IMG/VR virus record: IMGVR_UViG_3300030106_000192
Location: 1-22,689 of that record
Source of the DNA: a virus
Direction: 5' to 3' (one strand)
Length of the DNA stretch: 22,689 nt
Shown: piece by piece, positions 1 to 7,097 of the stretch
Layout of the letters: each line of letters begins with the position of its first letter
Position numbering within the stretch: position 1 is the stretch's first letter
Notes under the pieces: model-generated
What the model was told of the DNA's origin: nothing
The model's input: only the letters and a program-made list of their open reading frames with translations
The model's database searches: none
Made by a program: the position numbers and the translations under genes

Positions 1-1
1 T

Positions 2-49
2 TCAGAGACAGACCCACAGGCGGCGGCTCTAAGTATTGCTCTAGGATAA
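2..49 (+). CDS. C-terminal end of a truncated upstream protein
   Basis: An open frame enters from the left edge and stops with TAA at 47-49. The last residues read SETDPQAAALSIALG. Only 15 codons are visible, so no function can be given. The next gene starts 9 bases downstream on the same strand, so it is probably the end of a structural gene in the same late operon. Confidence 0.45.
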   Translation, partial: SETDPQAAALSIALG

Positions 50-58
50 GGGGGAACA

Positions 59-409
59 TTGGCTAATACATTTAAATTAAAAACGAATGCGGCTATGCCA
101 GCGTCATCGGGAACACCTTTGACACTATACACTTGCCCGTCAAGCACTCAAACGATTGTTATTGGACTAACTCTTTGTAATGTTCACACAACAGCAGTAA
201 CAGCAGATGTTCAATTAGTTTCAGATACATCGGACACAGAAACAAACGAAACAGTTTTAATTATTAATGATGTTGATATTCCCGCAAAATCCTCATTAGA
301 GGTACTTTCGGGTGGTAAATATGTTTTACAAGCAACTGATGTTTTAAAAATAGATTGTTCAGTAGCGGCAAAAATAGACGCAACATTAAGTATATTAGAG
401 ATAACATAG
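59..409 (+). CDS. Small beta-rich virion protein (hypothetical)
   Basis: This 116-residue protein begins at a TTG codon (59-61) behind the Shine-Dalgarno-like AGGATAAGGGGGA; no ATG near the N-terminus fits better. It is rich in Thr, Val and Ser, has alternating hydrophobic residues throughout and has no signal peptide or membrane segment. That composition suits a small beta-sandwich particle protein, such as a tail, neck or decoration protein. It lies just before the fibre genes and ends 9 bases before the next SD/ATG. The structural role is inferred from composition and position; no catalytic motif is visible. Confidence 0.6.
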   Translation: MANTFKLKTNAAMPASSGTPLTLYTCPSSTQTIVIGLTLCNVHTTAVTADVQLVSDTSDTETNETVLIINDVDIPAKSSLEVLSGGKYVLQATDVLKIDCSVAAKIDATLSILEIT

Positions 410-418
410 GAGTAAGGT

Positions 419-1132
419 ATGGCTTATATTGGCAAGACTCCCACACCAGCGGCTCTAACAGCATCAGATATTACAGATGGTATTATTTCAACTTCAAAAT
501 TAGCAGACACATCAGTAACTAATGCAAAACTTAATGCAGATATAATTTCAGCAGAAACAGAATTAACATCTAGCCCAGCCGACACAGACGAATTTTTAAT
601 TTCAGATGCGGGTGTTTTAAAAAGATTAGATGCTAGTTTAGTTGGCGGTGGTGGAATTACGGAAGTTGATATGTGGAGAATTAATACATCAACTTCTATT
701 AGTGGCGGTAGCATGGATTTGACTGCTAATTGGGAAAGAGTTGATACAGATTTTGAGAAAATTGGAACTGGATTAACTGAAAGTTCTGGAGAATTTTCTT
801 TTCCAGTAACTGGCAAATATTTAGTTTGTTATGACATTACATTTAAAACAACTGCAACTACGGCATACGCTGGAATTTATATGTATTTAATGACGGCTGG
901 TTCAAGTTTTGATAGTATTGCCTCAAATACTAACACAAACATTTACTCTGGTGGTTCATTATCATTAGCAAGCACAAGTGGGTGTGCAATAATTGATGTT
1001 ACAAACACATCTAATTACAAATTTAAATTACAAGTGGATTATCAAAATCCAAGTTCTGGTTCTCCAGAGATTTATGCACATACAAATAGAAATAGATCAT
1101 ATATTTATATGATTAGATTAGGAGATACATAA
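419..1132 (+). CDS. Tail fibre / adhesin with C1q-like C-terminal domain
   Basis: A 237-residue protein preceded by a good SD (AGGAG, 410-414). The N-terminus MAYIGKTP and a Ser/Thr/Ala/Asp-rich stretch (about 10-80, with SKLADTSVTNAKLNAD) resemble marine phage fibre stems. A Gly run (about 76-79) acts as a hinge. The C-terminal part (about 82-237) has a C1q/TNF-like jelly-roll look, with FSFPVTGKYLVCYDITF and an ending SYIYMIRLGD. Such domains usually trimerise and bind receptors at fibre tips. It is the first of three fibre-like genes and is followed after one base by a chaperone-like gene. The fibre role is fairly secure; the receptor is unknown. Confidence 0.7.
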   Translation: MAYIGKTPTPAALTASDITDGIISTSKLADTSVTNAKLNADIISAETELTSSPADTDEFLISDAGVLKRLDASLVGGGGITEVDMWRINTSTSISGGSMDLTANWERVDTDFEKIGTGLTESSGEFSFPVTGKYLVCYDITFKTTATTAYAGIYMYLMTAGSSFDSIASNTNTNIYSGGSLSLASTSGCAIIDVTNTSNYKFKLQVDYQNPSSGSPEIYAHTNRNRSYIYMIRLGDT

Positions 1133-1133
1133 A

Positions 1134-1406
1134 ATGGACGAGCAAGATTGGTTAGCATCAGCTTTGGCACAAATGCATAGTGGTCAATGGTATGGTTGGA
1201 AAAAAGATTGGACAGGAGAGCATAGAATGTCTTATGAAAATTTAATAGTACATGATAGTTCAATTACAAAACCAACTGAAGATGAAGTAAATGCAAAGAT
1301 ACAAGAATTAAAAGATGCTGAATCACAAAGAGCAAATGACAAAATATCTGCACAAAATAAATTAAAAGCATTAGGTTTAACTGATGCAGAAATAGAAACA
1401 TTATAA
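1134..1406 (+). CDS. Tail-fibre assembly chaperone-like protein 1
   Basis: A 90-residue protein starting one base after the first fibre gene. The N-terminal half is Trp-rich (WLASALAQM, QWYGWKKDW). The C-terminal half is a charged helix containing KPTEDEVNAKIQEL and ending LKALGLTDAEIETL. This two-part layout, and its place directly after a fibre, match small phage tail-fibre assembly chaperones of the DUF4376/APC kind. It has no signal peptide or membrane segment. Equivalent-sized genes follow the other two fibre-like genes. Chaperone function is inferred mainly from position and composition; it could instead be a minor fibre component. Confidence 0.5.
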   Translation: MDEQDWLASALAQMHSGQWYGWKKDWTGEHRMSYENLIVHDSSITKPTEDEVNAKIQELKDAESQRANDKISAQNKLKALGLTDAEIETL

Positions 1407-1407
1407 T

Positions 1408-2499
1408 ATGGCATATATTGGAAAATCTCCCTCTATTGGCTCATACTCTATGCTCGATGCACTTACAGCAAGTGCAACAGCAAGTTATTCCTTAACATTA
1501 GATTCAGTAGCTTTTGTGCCAGAATCGGCGAATCATCTTATTGTAAGTTTGAACGGACACATTCAGAAAGCTGGGAGTAGCTTTACTGTTAGTTCGTCCA
1601 CTCTAACTTTCAGTTCTGCTTTAACGAGTTCAGACTCTATCGACTTTGTTTTAGCACTTGGTAATGTTTTAGATATAGGTACACCAAGCGATTCAACAGT
1701 CACGAATGCAAAAACTAATTTTGTATCAACATCATCTGCGGCTGGATTACAGATCAAAGGCGATGGTACTACTGACGGAACTTTACAATTAAATTGTTCA
1801 CAAAATTCACATGGTATCAAATTAAAAAGCCCAGCCCATAGTGCATCGGCATCATATACTTTAACCTTTCCCACTACTGACGGAAATGCAGATGAATTTT
1901 TAAAAACTGATGGTTCTGGTGTTTTATCTTGGGCAACTGCTGGTGGTGGAGGTTTTGATTTTATAAGCAAAACTACAATTTCCGCCGCTGATACAGTAGA
2001 TGTAGATAATATTTTTTCTTCAAGCTATAATGTTTATAAAGTAATTATAAATACTATCACACCATCTACAAATAATGTAAATCTTAAAATGAGATTGCTT
2101 GACAACTCAGGAACTCAAAAAACAAGTAGTTATTACAGATCAGTTAGATCTGGTGGAGAGGGTTTTTCAGGAAGTGTAAACAATAGCCAAGCAGCAAAAG
2201 AATTTGATCAAAATGCGTGGGATATAACACCAGCTGGCAGCACTATTAGTAATGATACAGCGTATGGTGGAGTTGTTTGTGAATTTAATTTTTATGAACC
2301 TTACAGTACGAGTAAAAGACCAAAATATATTGGTAAAGGTCATATGACTAATCAAGCTGGTTCAGGAATACATGGCTCTTTATTTCAAGGTATTTATAAT
2401 GCTGATACATCAACACAATTTAGAGGTTTAAGATTTTATTTTAGTTCTGGACAGTTAGCATCTGGCACAATATTAGTTTATGGGTCTAAGGAGGCATAA
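1408..2499 (+). CDS. Tail fibre protein, second MAYIGK-type
   Basis: A 363-residue protein whose N-terminus, MAYIGKSP, repeats that of the fibre at 419, suggesting a shared attachment point. Residues about 20-95 form a module known from many phage fibres (ANHLIVSLNGHIQKAGSSFTV and DSIDFVLALG). Residues about 115-180 hold a second common stem module ending DEFLKTDGSGVLSWA, then a Gly hinge. The C-terminal part (about 188-363) is Ser/Tyr/Asn-rich and beta-type, probably the receptor-binding tip. It starts one base after the first chaperone-like gene and overlaps the next gene by TAATG. Confidence 0.72.
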   Translation: MAYIGKSPSIGSYSMLDALTASATASYSLTLDSVAFVPESANHLIVSLNGHIQKAGSSFTVSSSTLTFSSALTSSDSIDFVLALGNVLDIGTPSDSTVTNAKTNFVSTSSAAGLQIKGDGTTDGTLQLNCSQNSHGIKLKSPAHSASASYTLTFPTTDGNADEFLKTDGSGVLSWATAGGGGFDFISKTTISAADTVDVDNIFSSSYNVYKVIINTITPSTNNVNLKMRLLDNSGTQKTSSYYRSVRSGGEGFSGSVNNSQAAKEFDQNAWDITPAGSTISNDTAYGGVVCEFNFYEPYSTSKRPKYIGKGHMTNQAGSGIHGSLFQGIYNADTSTQFRGLRFYFSSGQLASGTILVYGSKEA

Positions 2500-2780
2500 T
2501 GAAAAAACAAGTAAACAATGAATTAATAGATATGACGGCAGAGGAAATAACTCAGCTTCAAAATGACCAAGTTACACCAATGACAGATTTAGAGGCATCT
2601 TTGTCTGAATTAAGAAAATTAAGAAATAATCTTTTATTTGAAACAGATTGGTTAGCAAACTCTGATGTTACAATGAGTGATGAATGGAAAACTTACAGAC
2701 AAGAATTAAGAGATTTACCATCTGGTTTAGATACAGTAGAAAAAGTAAATAATATAACATGGCCAACAAAACCAAGTTAG
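2499..2780 (+). CDS. Phage tail assembly chaperone (APC-like)
   Basis: This 93-residue protein overlaps the stop of the second fibre gene (TAATG). The C-terminal half carries the pattern LRNNLLFETDW..., then a Ser/Asp linker, then WKTYRQELRDLPS and a final WPTKP. This R..LL..TDW...YRQ.LRDLP signature is that of the phage tail assembly chaperone family (Phage_tail_APC type), whose members help fold or trimerise fibres. The N-terminal half is polar and helical. It is the clearest of the three small chaperone-like genes and supports that reading of its two positional equivalents. Confidence 0.68.
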   Translation: MKKQVNNELIDMTAEEITQLQNDQVTPMTDLEASLSELRKLRNNLLFETDWLANSDVTMSDEWKTYRQELRDLPSGLDTVEKVNNITWPTKPS

Positions 2781-2788
2781 GATAAATT

Positions 2789-3310
2789 ATGGCATTAGTA
2801 AAAGGTAGATCATTAGGATTAAATTTAGCAGATACATTTAATTTTACAGGAACTTTGCAACAAAATGGCGGTGCTATTGCTGGAGGAAAACTTTTGCAAG
2901 TTGTTTCGGCAAAAGATACAACAGCAAGAACCACAAACTCAACTTCTTATGTCACAGGCTCAAATACTTTATCAGTAAATATAACCCCATCATCAAGTTC
3001 AAATAAAATATTGATATTAACTTCATATCAACATTTTGGAGTTGCTAGTCAAGCAAATTGTCGTAGCACAGTTTTTAGAACGATTGGGGGAAGTGCAACA
3101 GATTTAGCAACAGTTAGACTTGGACAAGACTATAATGGACATACTATAAGCGTTTCTTCAGCTTATGAAGATTCGCCATCAACAACTTCACAATGCACTT
3201 ATCAAGTTTATTTTAAAAGTGGTAGTGGTAGTCATACAGTTAGGTTAAATGCCCCTGATGGTAGTGATACTGTTGATGGTAGTATTGTTGCTATGGAGAT
3301 TTCATCATGA
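2789..3310 (+). CDS. Third fibre/adhesin-like protein
   Basis: A 173-residue protein with SD-like AGGAT upstream. The N-terminus (MALVKGRSLGLNLADTF) differs from the MAYIGK fibres but is of the short lead-in type found on phage fibres. From about residue 35 it has a common beta-sandwich tip module: KLLQVVSAKD, then a Thr/Ser-rich stretch, VNITPSSSSNKILIL, and a final DGSIVAMEIS. It has no signal peptide. It overlaps the next small gene by ATGA, repeating the fibre plus chaperone arrangement. A short accessory adhesin or fibre tip is likely; the exact place in the virion is unknown. Confidence 0.62.
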   Translation: MALVKGRSLGLNLADTFNFTGTLQQNGGAIAGGKLLQVVSAKDTTARTTNSTSYVTGSNTLSVNITPSSSSNKILILTSYQHFGVASQANCRSTVFRTIGGSATDLATVRLGQDYNGHTISVSSAYEDSPSTTSQCTYQVYFKSGSGSHTVRLNAPDGSDTVDGSIVAMEISS

Positions 3311-3606
3311 TTATAATAGAGGCAATACTAAAAATTAATCCTGATGCACAAGTTTCTGTTAGTGGAAATGATATAGATTCTATTGTTTGGGAAAATGGAA
3401 CAACACCTATCGATAAATCTGAAATACAAACTAAAATAGATGAATTACAAGCTGAATATGATGCTGAAGAATGGAAAAGAAATAGACAAGCAGAATACCC
3501 ATCACATGACGATTGCATTCATGCACTATTAGATGGTGGCGATACACTTACTGATTTACAAGCAAAAAGAACAGCAACTAAAAACAAATACCCAAAACCA
3601 GAATGA
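3307..3606 (+). CDS. Tail-fibre-associated small protein (XkdW/chaperone-like)
   Basis: A 99-residue protein overlapping the third fibre gene by four bases. The N-terminal half reads like a small beta unit with IVWENGTTPIDKSEI. The central part is helical and charged. The C-terminal part has YPSHDDCIHALLDGG and ends in NKYPKPE. The pattern of a YP(S/P)..D...AL segment and a C-terminal KYPKP is common in small proteins downstream of phage fibres (XkdW-like and APC-like). Role as a fibre chaperone or accessory protein is inferred from position. Confidence 0.5.
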   Translation: MIIIEAILKINPDAQVSVSGNDIDSIVWENGTTPIDKSEIQTKIDELQAEYDAEEWKRNRQAEYPSHDDCIHALLDGGDTLTDLQAKRTATKNKYPKPE

Positions 3607-3609
3607 TAA

Positions 3610-4188
3610 ATGAGAAACCCTTTTATTATAGGAATTATAATAGCATCAATACTTATCTGGTTTCTTAATGGATTAATGAACTCTGCTCTTGGGGCAGATA
3701 CAAATACAGTTTCATCAACAGTCGTAACTAACAACACACCACCTACTGCTAACGCACCATCAGTTGTCGTAAATAATTCTGATATATGTAAAACTGCCGT
3801 AGCTGGTGCAGTACAAACTCAGATACTTGGAATTAGTTCTGGTGTTACAGTTCGTGATGAAAACTGTGAAAGACTTAAACTCTCTCGCTCTCTCTATGCT
3901 ATGGGCATGAAAGTAGCGGCAATCTCAACATTGTGTGCAGACTCTAGAGTCTTTGATGCGATGTGGAATGCTGGTACTTATTGCCCATACAATGCAAGTA
4001 TTGGCGAAGATGCTAAAAAAGGGTGGGAAGAAAATAAAGATAAAATACCAGAGGGCAGTTTAATATTTGCCAGCATGAAAGAAGATGAAAAAGAAAAACT
4101 TAAAAAGAAAAGAAAAGAAGATGGTAAAGCTAGCGGTTTGGAGGTTTTTCTTGCCCTTGCTACTTTTATGCTTTTACCACTCTTATAG
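3610..4188 (+). CDS. Exported/membrane-anchored protein of unknown function
   Basis: A 192-residue protein with an N-terminal hydrophobic segment (about 4-28, FIIGIIIASILIWFLNGL, then ALGA) that can be a signal peptide or anchor. A Thr/Val/Asn-rich low-complexity stretch follows (30-55). A conserved-looking core contains four Cys (DICKTAV, ENCERLK, TLCADS, TYCPY), so disulfides are possible. The region about 150-175 is strongly charged (KEDEKEKLKKKRKEDG). The end is again hydrophobic (LEVFLALATFMLLPLL). Two membrane segments with an exported Cys-containing core are therefore likely. The last 68 bases are shared with the signal peptide of the next gene in another frame. The function is not recognised. 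Confidence 0.65.
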   Translation: MRNPFIIGIIIASILIWFLNGLMNSALGADTNTVSSTVVTNNTPPTANAPSVVVNNSDICKTAVAGAVQTQILGISSGVTVRDENCERLKLSRSLYAMGMKVAAISTLCADSRVFDAMWNAGTYCPYNASIGEDAKKGWEENKDKIPEGSLIFASMKEDEKEKLKKKRKEDGKASGLEVFLALATFMLLPLL

Positions 4189-5785
4189 CAAAGCTGTTGA
4201 TTGCACTACTGATACTGTGGGACTTTGCACGCCTACTATCGAGCAAATCATCGAGGAAAGTTCTATTGAAACTATTGAATACGAATCATCTGGTTACACA
4301 ATAACTACTGAAACTACCACTAACACCACTACAACCACTGTTACAAATGAAGACTCCGCTGATATATTAGACGGCTCTAATGATTATGTCGTCAGTTCTA
4401 AAGAGGGAGATATGGACATAGATTGGGGAGGACAAGGCCCAGCAACTATGCCAAGTGGTAACTCATGCGGACAATTAGGGAGTGATAAATGTGCCATGAT
4501 TACGGGTAGTGGAAACTCAACGAGTTCTATGGGTGTCGCTAATATGGGAACGACATTTATAAATACTGTCGATATTTCTAATTTAAATATTACCAAAGGT
4601 GGCGAAACTAATTATTCTATAAAGGTTGAAAAGCAAGATAGCCAAGACTCAATCTATATGCACATAACTGGCCGTGATGGTAAAACAAATATTTTTAGTG
4701 GCACTGATATTTTAAGTGCCAGCGGTGTAGATAGTGGATTTAAAACATACACAGGCGGATTTGATTTTGGTGGTAGCTTAACAACTATAATTATTGAGGT
4801 GGGTGGCAGAGATATAAACCTAGCTGTTGGCCCGATGTTTGATGATGTTCAGGTTAATGTTTTATACAATGTCGTAAATACTATTGTTGAACAAACCATA
4901 ACAAGCGTTGAAATGTTTGTTGCACTAAATACTGATGCACCCGAAGAGGTACTCGATGTTGTTGAGGATATATTTGAGGTAAACGCACCCGTTGAAACTG
5001 ATGTTGGTATGGAGTTTGAGCCTATTGAGGTTGAAGAGATCACTTACGAATCAGTAGAGATAGAAATTGCAGAAATAGAAATAGAGGAAATACAAGTTGC
5101 TAGTATTGAAGTAACAAACACAGAGGTTCAGGTTGATGTCGTCCAAGTAGAGACAGAGATTGAAATGGAGTTGGAAATGGAGTTAGAAATGGAATTAGAT
5201 TTAGAGGTTAGTGTAGAGCCTGAGATAGTTGCTGATATAGATGTGGGTGGAGAAGAGAATACAGAAACAACCACAGAATCAACACAAGAGCCAGACCAAA
5301 CAGAAAGTACCCAATCCGAGAACGATGTGGAAGAAACCAGCGAACCAACCTCAGAGGCAAAAGAGGAAAAACAAGAGACGCAAGCAGACGAGGAATCCAA
5401 AGAAGAGCAAAGCAAAGTAGTTGAAAAAATAAAAGAAGAAAAGAAAGAAGAGCCACAACAAGAGACAAAGAAAACCGAAAAAGCCAAGACAGCAGAGAAA
5501 AAACAATCATCTAAAGAAAAGGCCGCTAAAAAAGTTTTGAAAAAGATTGATGATAAAAAAAGATATGATGAAAGTAGTCAAATAAAAACTCTTGTTGTTA
5601 TGCAAGTATTGGGAAACACTAAAACATTTTTTGATAGTCAACAACAGTTAAATGACAGGGTAGATTTTTTTACAGATGTTACTTTGCCAGATGCCGTAAT
5701 TTCTGATAATGATATGGCTGGGTACTTTTTATTTGTAGGGAGTGATGGATTAATGAATGAAATTATTGATAGTCAATATAAATAA
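4121..5785 (+). CDS. Secreted acidic, Glu/Lys-repeat surface-type protein
   Basis: I place the start at ATG 4121 (554 residues), because the frame from there begins with a clear signal peptide (MVKLAVWRFFLPLLLLCF, cleavage near YSKA). An in-frame ATG at 4085 would put a highly charged 12-residue tail before it. Mature regions: a Thr-rich segment (about 35-75), a beta-rich domain (about 80-270, with MDIDWGGQGPATMP and GGFDFGGSLTTIIIEVGG), a long acidic strand-like region with Glu at every other position and an EMEL x3 repeat (about 270-385), a Glu/Lys/Gln/Thr-rich linker (about 385-480), and a small C-terminal domain (VVMQVLGNTKTFFDSQQQ... GYFLFVGSDGL). It is exported and probably acts in or on the host envelope. 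The function is unknown. Confidence 0.68.
   Translation: MVKLAVWRFFLPLLLLCFYHSYSKAVDCTTDTVGLCTPTIEQIIEESSIETIEYESSGYTITTETTTNTTTTTVTNEDSADILDGSNDYVVSSKEGDMDIDWGGQGPATMPSGNSCGQLGSDKCAMITGSGNSTSSMGVANMGTTFINTVDISNLNITKGGETNYSIKVEKQDSQDSIYMHITGRDGKTNIFSGTDILSASGVDSGFKTYTGGFDFGGSLTTIIIEVGGRDINLAVGPMFDDVQVNVLYNVVNTIVEQTITSVEMFVALNTDAPEEVLDVVEDIFEVNAPVETDVGMEFEPIEVEEITYESVEIEIAEIEIEEIQVASIEVTNTEVQVDVVQVETEIEMELEMELEMELDLEVSVEPEIVADIDVGGEENTETTTESTQEPDQTESTQSENDVEETSEPTSEAKEEKQETQADEESKEEQSKVVEKIKEEKKEEPQQETKKTEKAKTAEKKQSSKEKAAKKVLKKIDDKKRYDESSQIKTLVVMQVLGNTKTFFDSQQQLNDRVDFFTDVTLPDAVISDNDMAGYFLFVGSDGLMNEIIDSQYK
5162..5197 (+). repeat. Three tandem 12-base units encoding EMEL
   Basis: Units GAAATGGAGTTG, GAAATGGAGTTA and GAAATGGAATTA follow each other without a gap and encode EMEL three times (about residues 348-359 of the acidic surface-type protein). 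The flanking codons (EIEMEL, DLEV) continue the alternating charged/hydrophobic pattern. Synonymous differences between units suggest an older duplication, not a very recent slippage event. Confidence 0.8.
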
Positions 5786-5925
5786 TGGCAAAAAAGTTTA
5801 AAAACTACGAGGCTCACGAATCGGTTTATCACAAAACAAGTATTGGTAGAAACCCCAGTAAACAAAAAATGAATAAGGATAAAAGACGAGGGTTTTCGAA
5901 GAAATATAGAGGACAAGGTAAGTAA
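5785..5925 (+). CDS. Tiny basic protein (46 aa)
   Basis: The ATG at 5785 overlaps the previous stop (TAATG), and the stop at 5923-5925 overlaps the next start (TAATG), which strongly supports a real coupled gene. The protein begins MAKKFKNYEAHES and ends GFSKKYRGQGK, with many Lys/Arg/Gly. I recall similar short proteins with an SIGRNP-like core and KRR.F..KYRGQGK ending in other marine phages, with no assigned function. Nucleic-acid binding is possible from charge alone. Nothing else is visible. Confidence 0.65.
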   Translation: MAKKFKNYEAHESVYHKTSIGRNPSKQKMNKDKRRGFSKKYRGQGK

Positions 5926-6419
5926 TGGCAAAACAACAAACAGAAATAGATATCGGTGGTGTAAAATTTAAGGGCGGTAGGGTTTTTCTCATAATCACTA
6001 TTTTAAGTTCATTTATTGGTGTTTTATGGGGTGGGTTTGAGGCATACCAAAGATATTTAGACATGGAGGCCAAAATAAACAGTTTTGTAAGCCCTGATCT
6101 ATCTGGCTTTGATAAAAAATTAGAGGTTGTAAATACTGAGGTAGATATGTTGCAACAAGAAATATCAATAATATTAGAGGAGGTTTCTTTAGTAGCTGAT
6201 GTTGCAAAGGAACTTAAAAACGATCTAAAGGCAGATGTACGAAGAATTGAAACTATTGTAGAAGATGTAGAGCAAAGAGTAAAAGAAGATAGTAGAGAAA
6301 ACGCAAAAGACTTAAAAGAAACTATTAACGAACTAAAACAAGAAATGACGGATTTAGAAGAAAAGACAGACAAGAAAATTCGTAATGCTTTAGAAAATCC
6401 GTTAAATAGTATGAAATGA
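5925..6419 (+). CDS. N-terminal TM plus coiled-coil protein, i-spanin candidate
   Basis: A 164-residue protein with a polar start (MAKQQTEIDIGGVKFKGG), one membrane segment (about 19-40, VFLIITILSSFIGVLWGGF), and then about 110 residues of helical heptad-like sequence rich in Glu, Lys, Val and Leu (for example KLEVVNTEVDMLQQEI and ELKQEMTDLEEKTDKKI). The predicted topology is N-in with a periplasmic coiled coil, as in inner-membrane spanins. The next gene is a tiny lipoprotein overlapping by ATGA, and the lysozyme and holin genes follow, which suits a two-component spanin pair. The role is inferred; a structural tether is also possible. Confidence 0.6.
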   Translation: MAKQQTEIDIGGVKFKGGRVFLIITILSSFIGVLWGGFEAYQRYLDMEAKINSFVSPDLSGFDKKLEVVNTEVDMLQQEISIILEEVSLVADVAKELKNDLKADVRRIETIVEDVEQRVKEDSRENAKDLKETINELKQEMTDLEEKTDKKIRNALENPLNSMK

Positions 6420-6559
6420 GATATTTGATATTATTACTTTTATTAAATAGCTGTGCCATATCATTCAAACCAGCACAGTGCGATAAAACCAAATATACCA
6501 GTTGTTACGAGTATTATTGGGATAGATACGGCTGGACTCCACATGAAAGCATCAAATGA
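6416..6559 (+). CDS. Tiny lipoprotein, o-spanin (Rz1-like) candidate
   Basis: This 47-residue ORF starts at ATG 6416, overlapping the previous stop by ATGA, and its own end overlaps the next start by ATGA. It begins MRYLILLLLLNSCA, a short signal peptide with a lipobox-like LNSC; Asn at -2 is less usual. The mature part is about 34 residues with further Cys (AQCDK, TSCYEYYW). Small size, lipid anchor and coupling to a TM/coiled-coil gene are typical of outer-membrane spanins. It lacks the marked proline richness of classic Rz1, so the call is tentative. Confidence 0.55.
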   Translation: MRYLILLLLLNSCAISFKPAQCDKTKYTSCYEYYWDRYGWTPHESIK

Positions 6560-6789
6560 AATGGATATTAATTTTATATGTTTGCACTTTAGCAACTGGA
6601 GAGTGTCCATCTAGTTCTATTACCATGCACCAATTTGAAACACATAGAGACTGCGTTTTGACTGGCTATAAAGTTGCACATAATACTTTTTATAATTTAC
6701 AAAATTTAGAAGAGTTCGAAACAGATTATATTGAAAAAGAACAAGTAGTTATCAAGTTTGAATGTAAAGGCGTAAAAACAAATATATGA
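6556..6789 (+). CDS. Small exported Cys-containing protein
   Basis: A 77-residue protein translated through ATGA overlaps at both ends. It starts with a hydrophobic signal-like stretch (MKWILILYVCTLATGEC). The mature part has three more or less evenly spaced Cys (GECPSS, RDCVLTG, FECKG), so it may be a small disulfide-bonded periplasmic protein. It sits between the spanin-like pair and a small outer-membrane-like protein, so an envelope role during lysis or superinfection exclusion is possible. The family is not recognised. Confidence 0.6.
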   Translation: MKWILILYVCTLATGECPSSSITMHQFETHRDCVLTGYKVAHNTFYNLQNLEEFETDYIEKEQVVIKFECKGVKTNI

Positions 6790-7097
6790 GTTGCCTTAGT
6801 TTATTATTTGCGATGAGCCTACATCTTGGTTTAGAAAATGACTATAATCCTTACCACCCTCAAATAAGATGCACGCAAGATCAAACTATTTATGGGGGGT
6901 TTTACAACAGTGAAAAAAATGTTAGTCTTTTTTACGGAAAGAAATATAAAAATATTGAATATGGAGTAGTTACAGGATATTCAGGTGGAGATATTTTGCC
7001 AATGGTACGATACAAAAAAGATAAATTTTTTATTGCACCAGCTTATGAAATGTCAGGTAATTATGGAATTGTAATAGGATTAGAGTTTAAATTATGA
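6786..7097 (+). CDS. Small exported beta-barrel-like protein
   Basis: A 103-residue protein with a short N-terminal hydrophobic stretch (MSCLSLLFAMSLHLG). The rest alternates aromatic/hydrophobic and polar residues with several Gly-Tyr turns (TIYGGFYNSEKNVSLFYGKKY, EYGVVTGYSGG) and ends with the strand-like YGIVIGLEFKL and a C-terminal hydrophobic residue. That resembles a short outer-membrane beta protein or a piece of one. It is coupled by ATGA to both neighbours within the lysis region. I recall similar short proteins in marine phages without a known role. Confidence 0.58.
   Translation: MSCLSLLFAMSLHLGLENDYNPYHPQIRCTQDQTIYGGFYNSEKNVSLFYGKKYKNIEYGVVTGYSGGDILPMVRYKKDKFFIAPAYEMSGNYGIVIGLEFKL

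Noticed and set aside
4085-4120. Earlier in-frame ATG for the acidic surface-type protein
   Set aside because: It would add twelve mostly Lys/Arg residues ahead of a complete signal peptide; the ATG at 4121 gives a normal exported protein.
5128-5510. Long Ser- and Phe/Leu-rich minus-strand frames opposite the acidic surface-type gene
   Set aside because: They mirror GAA/GAG-rich codons on the + strand. They lie within a gene with signal peptide and coupled neighbours, and have no leader or motif.
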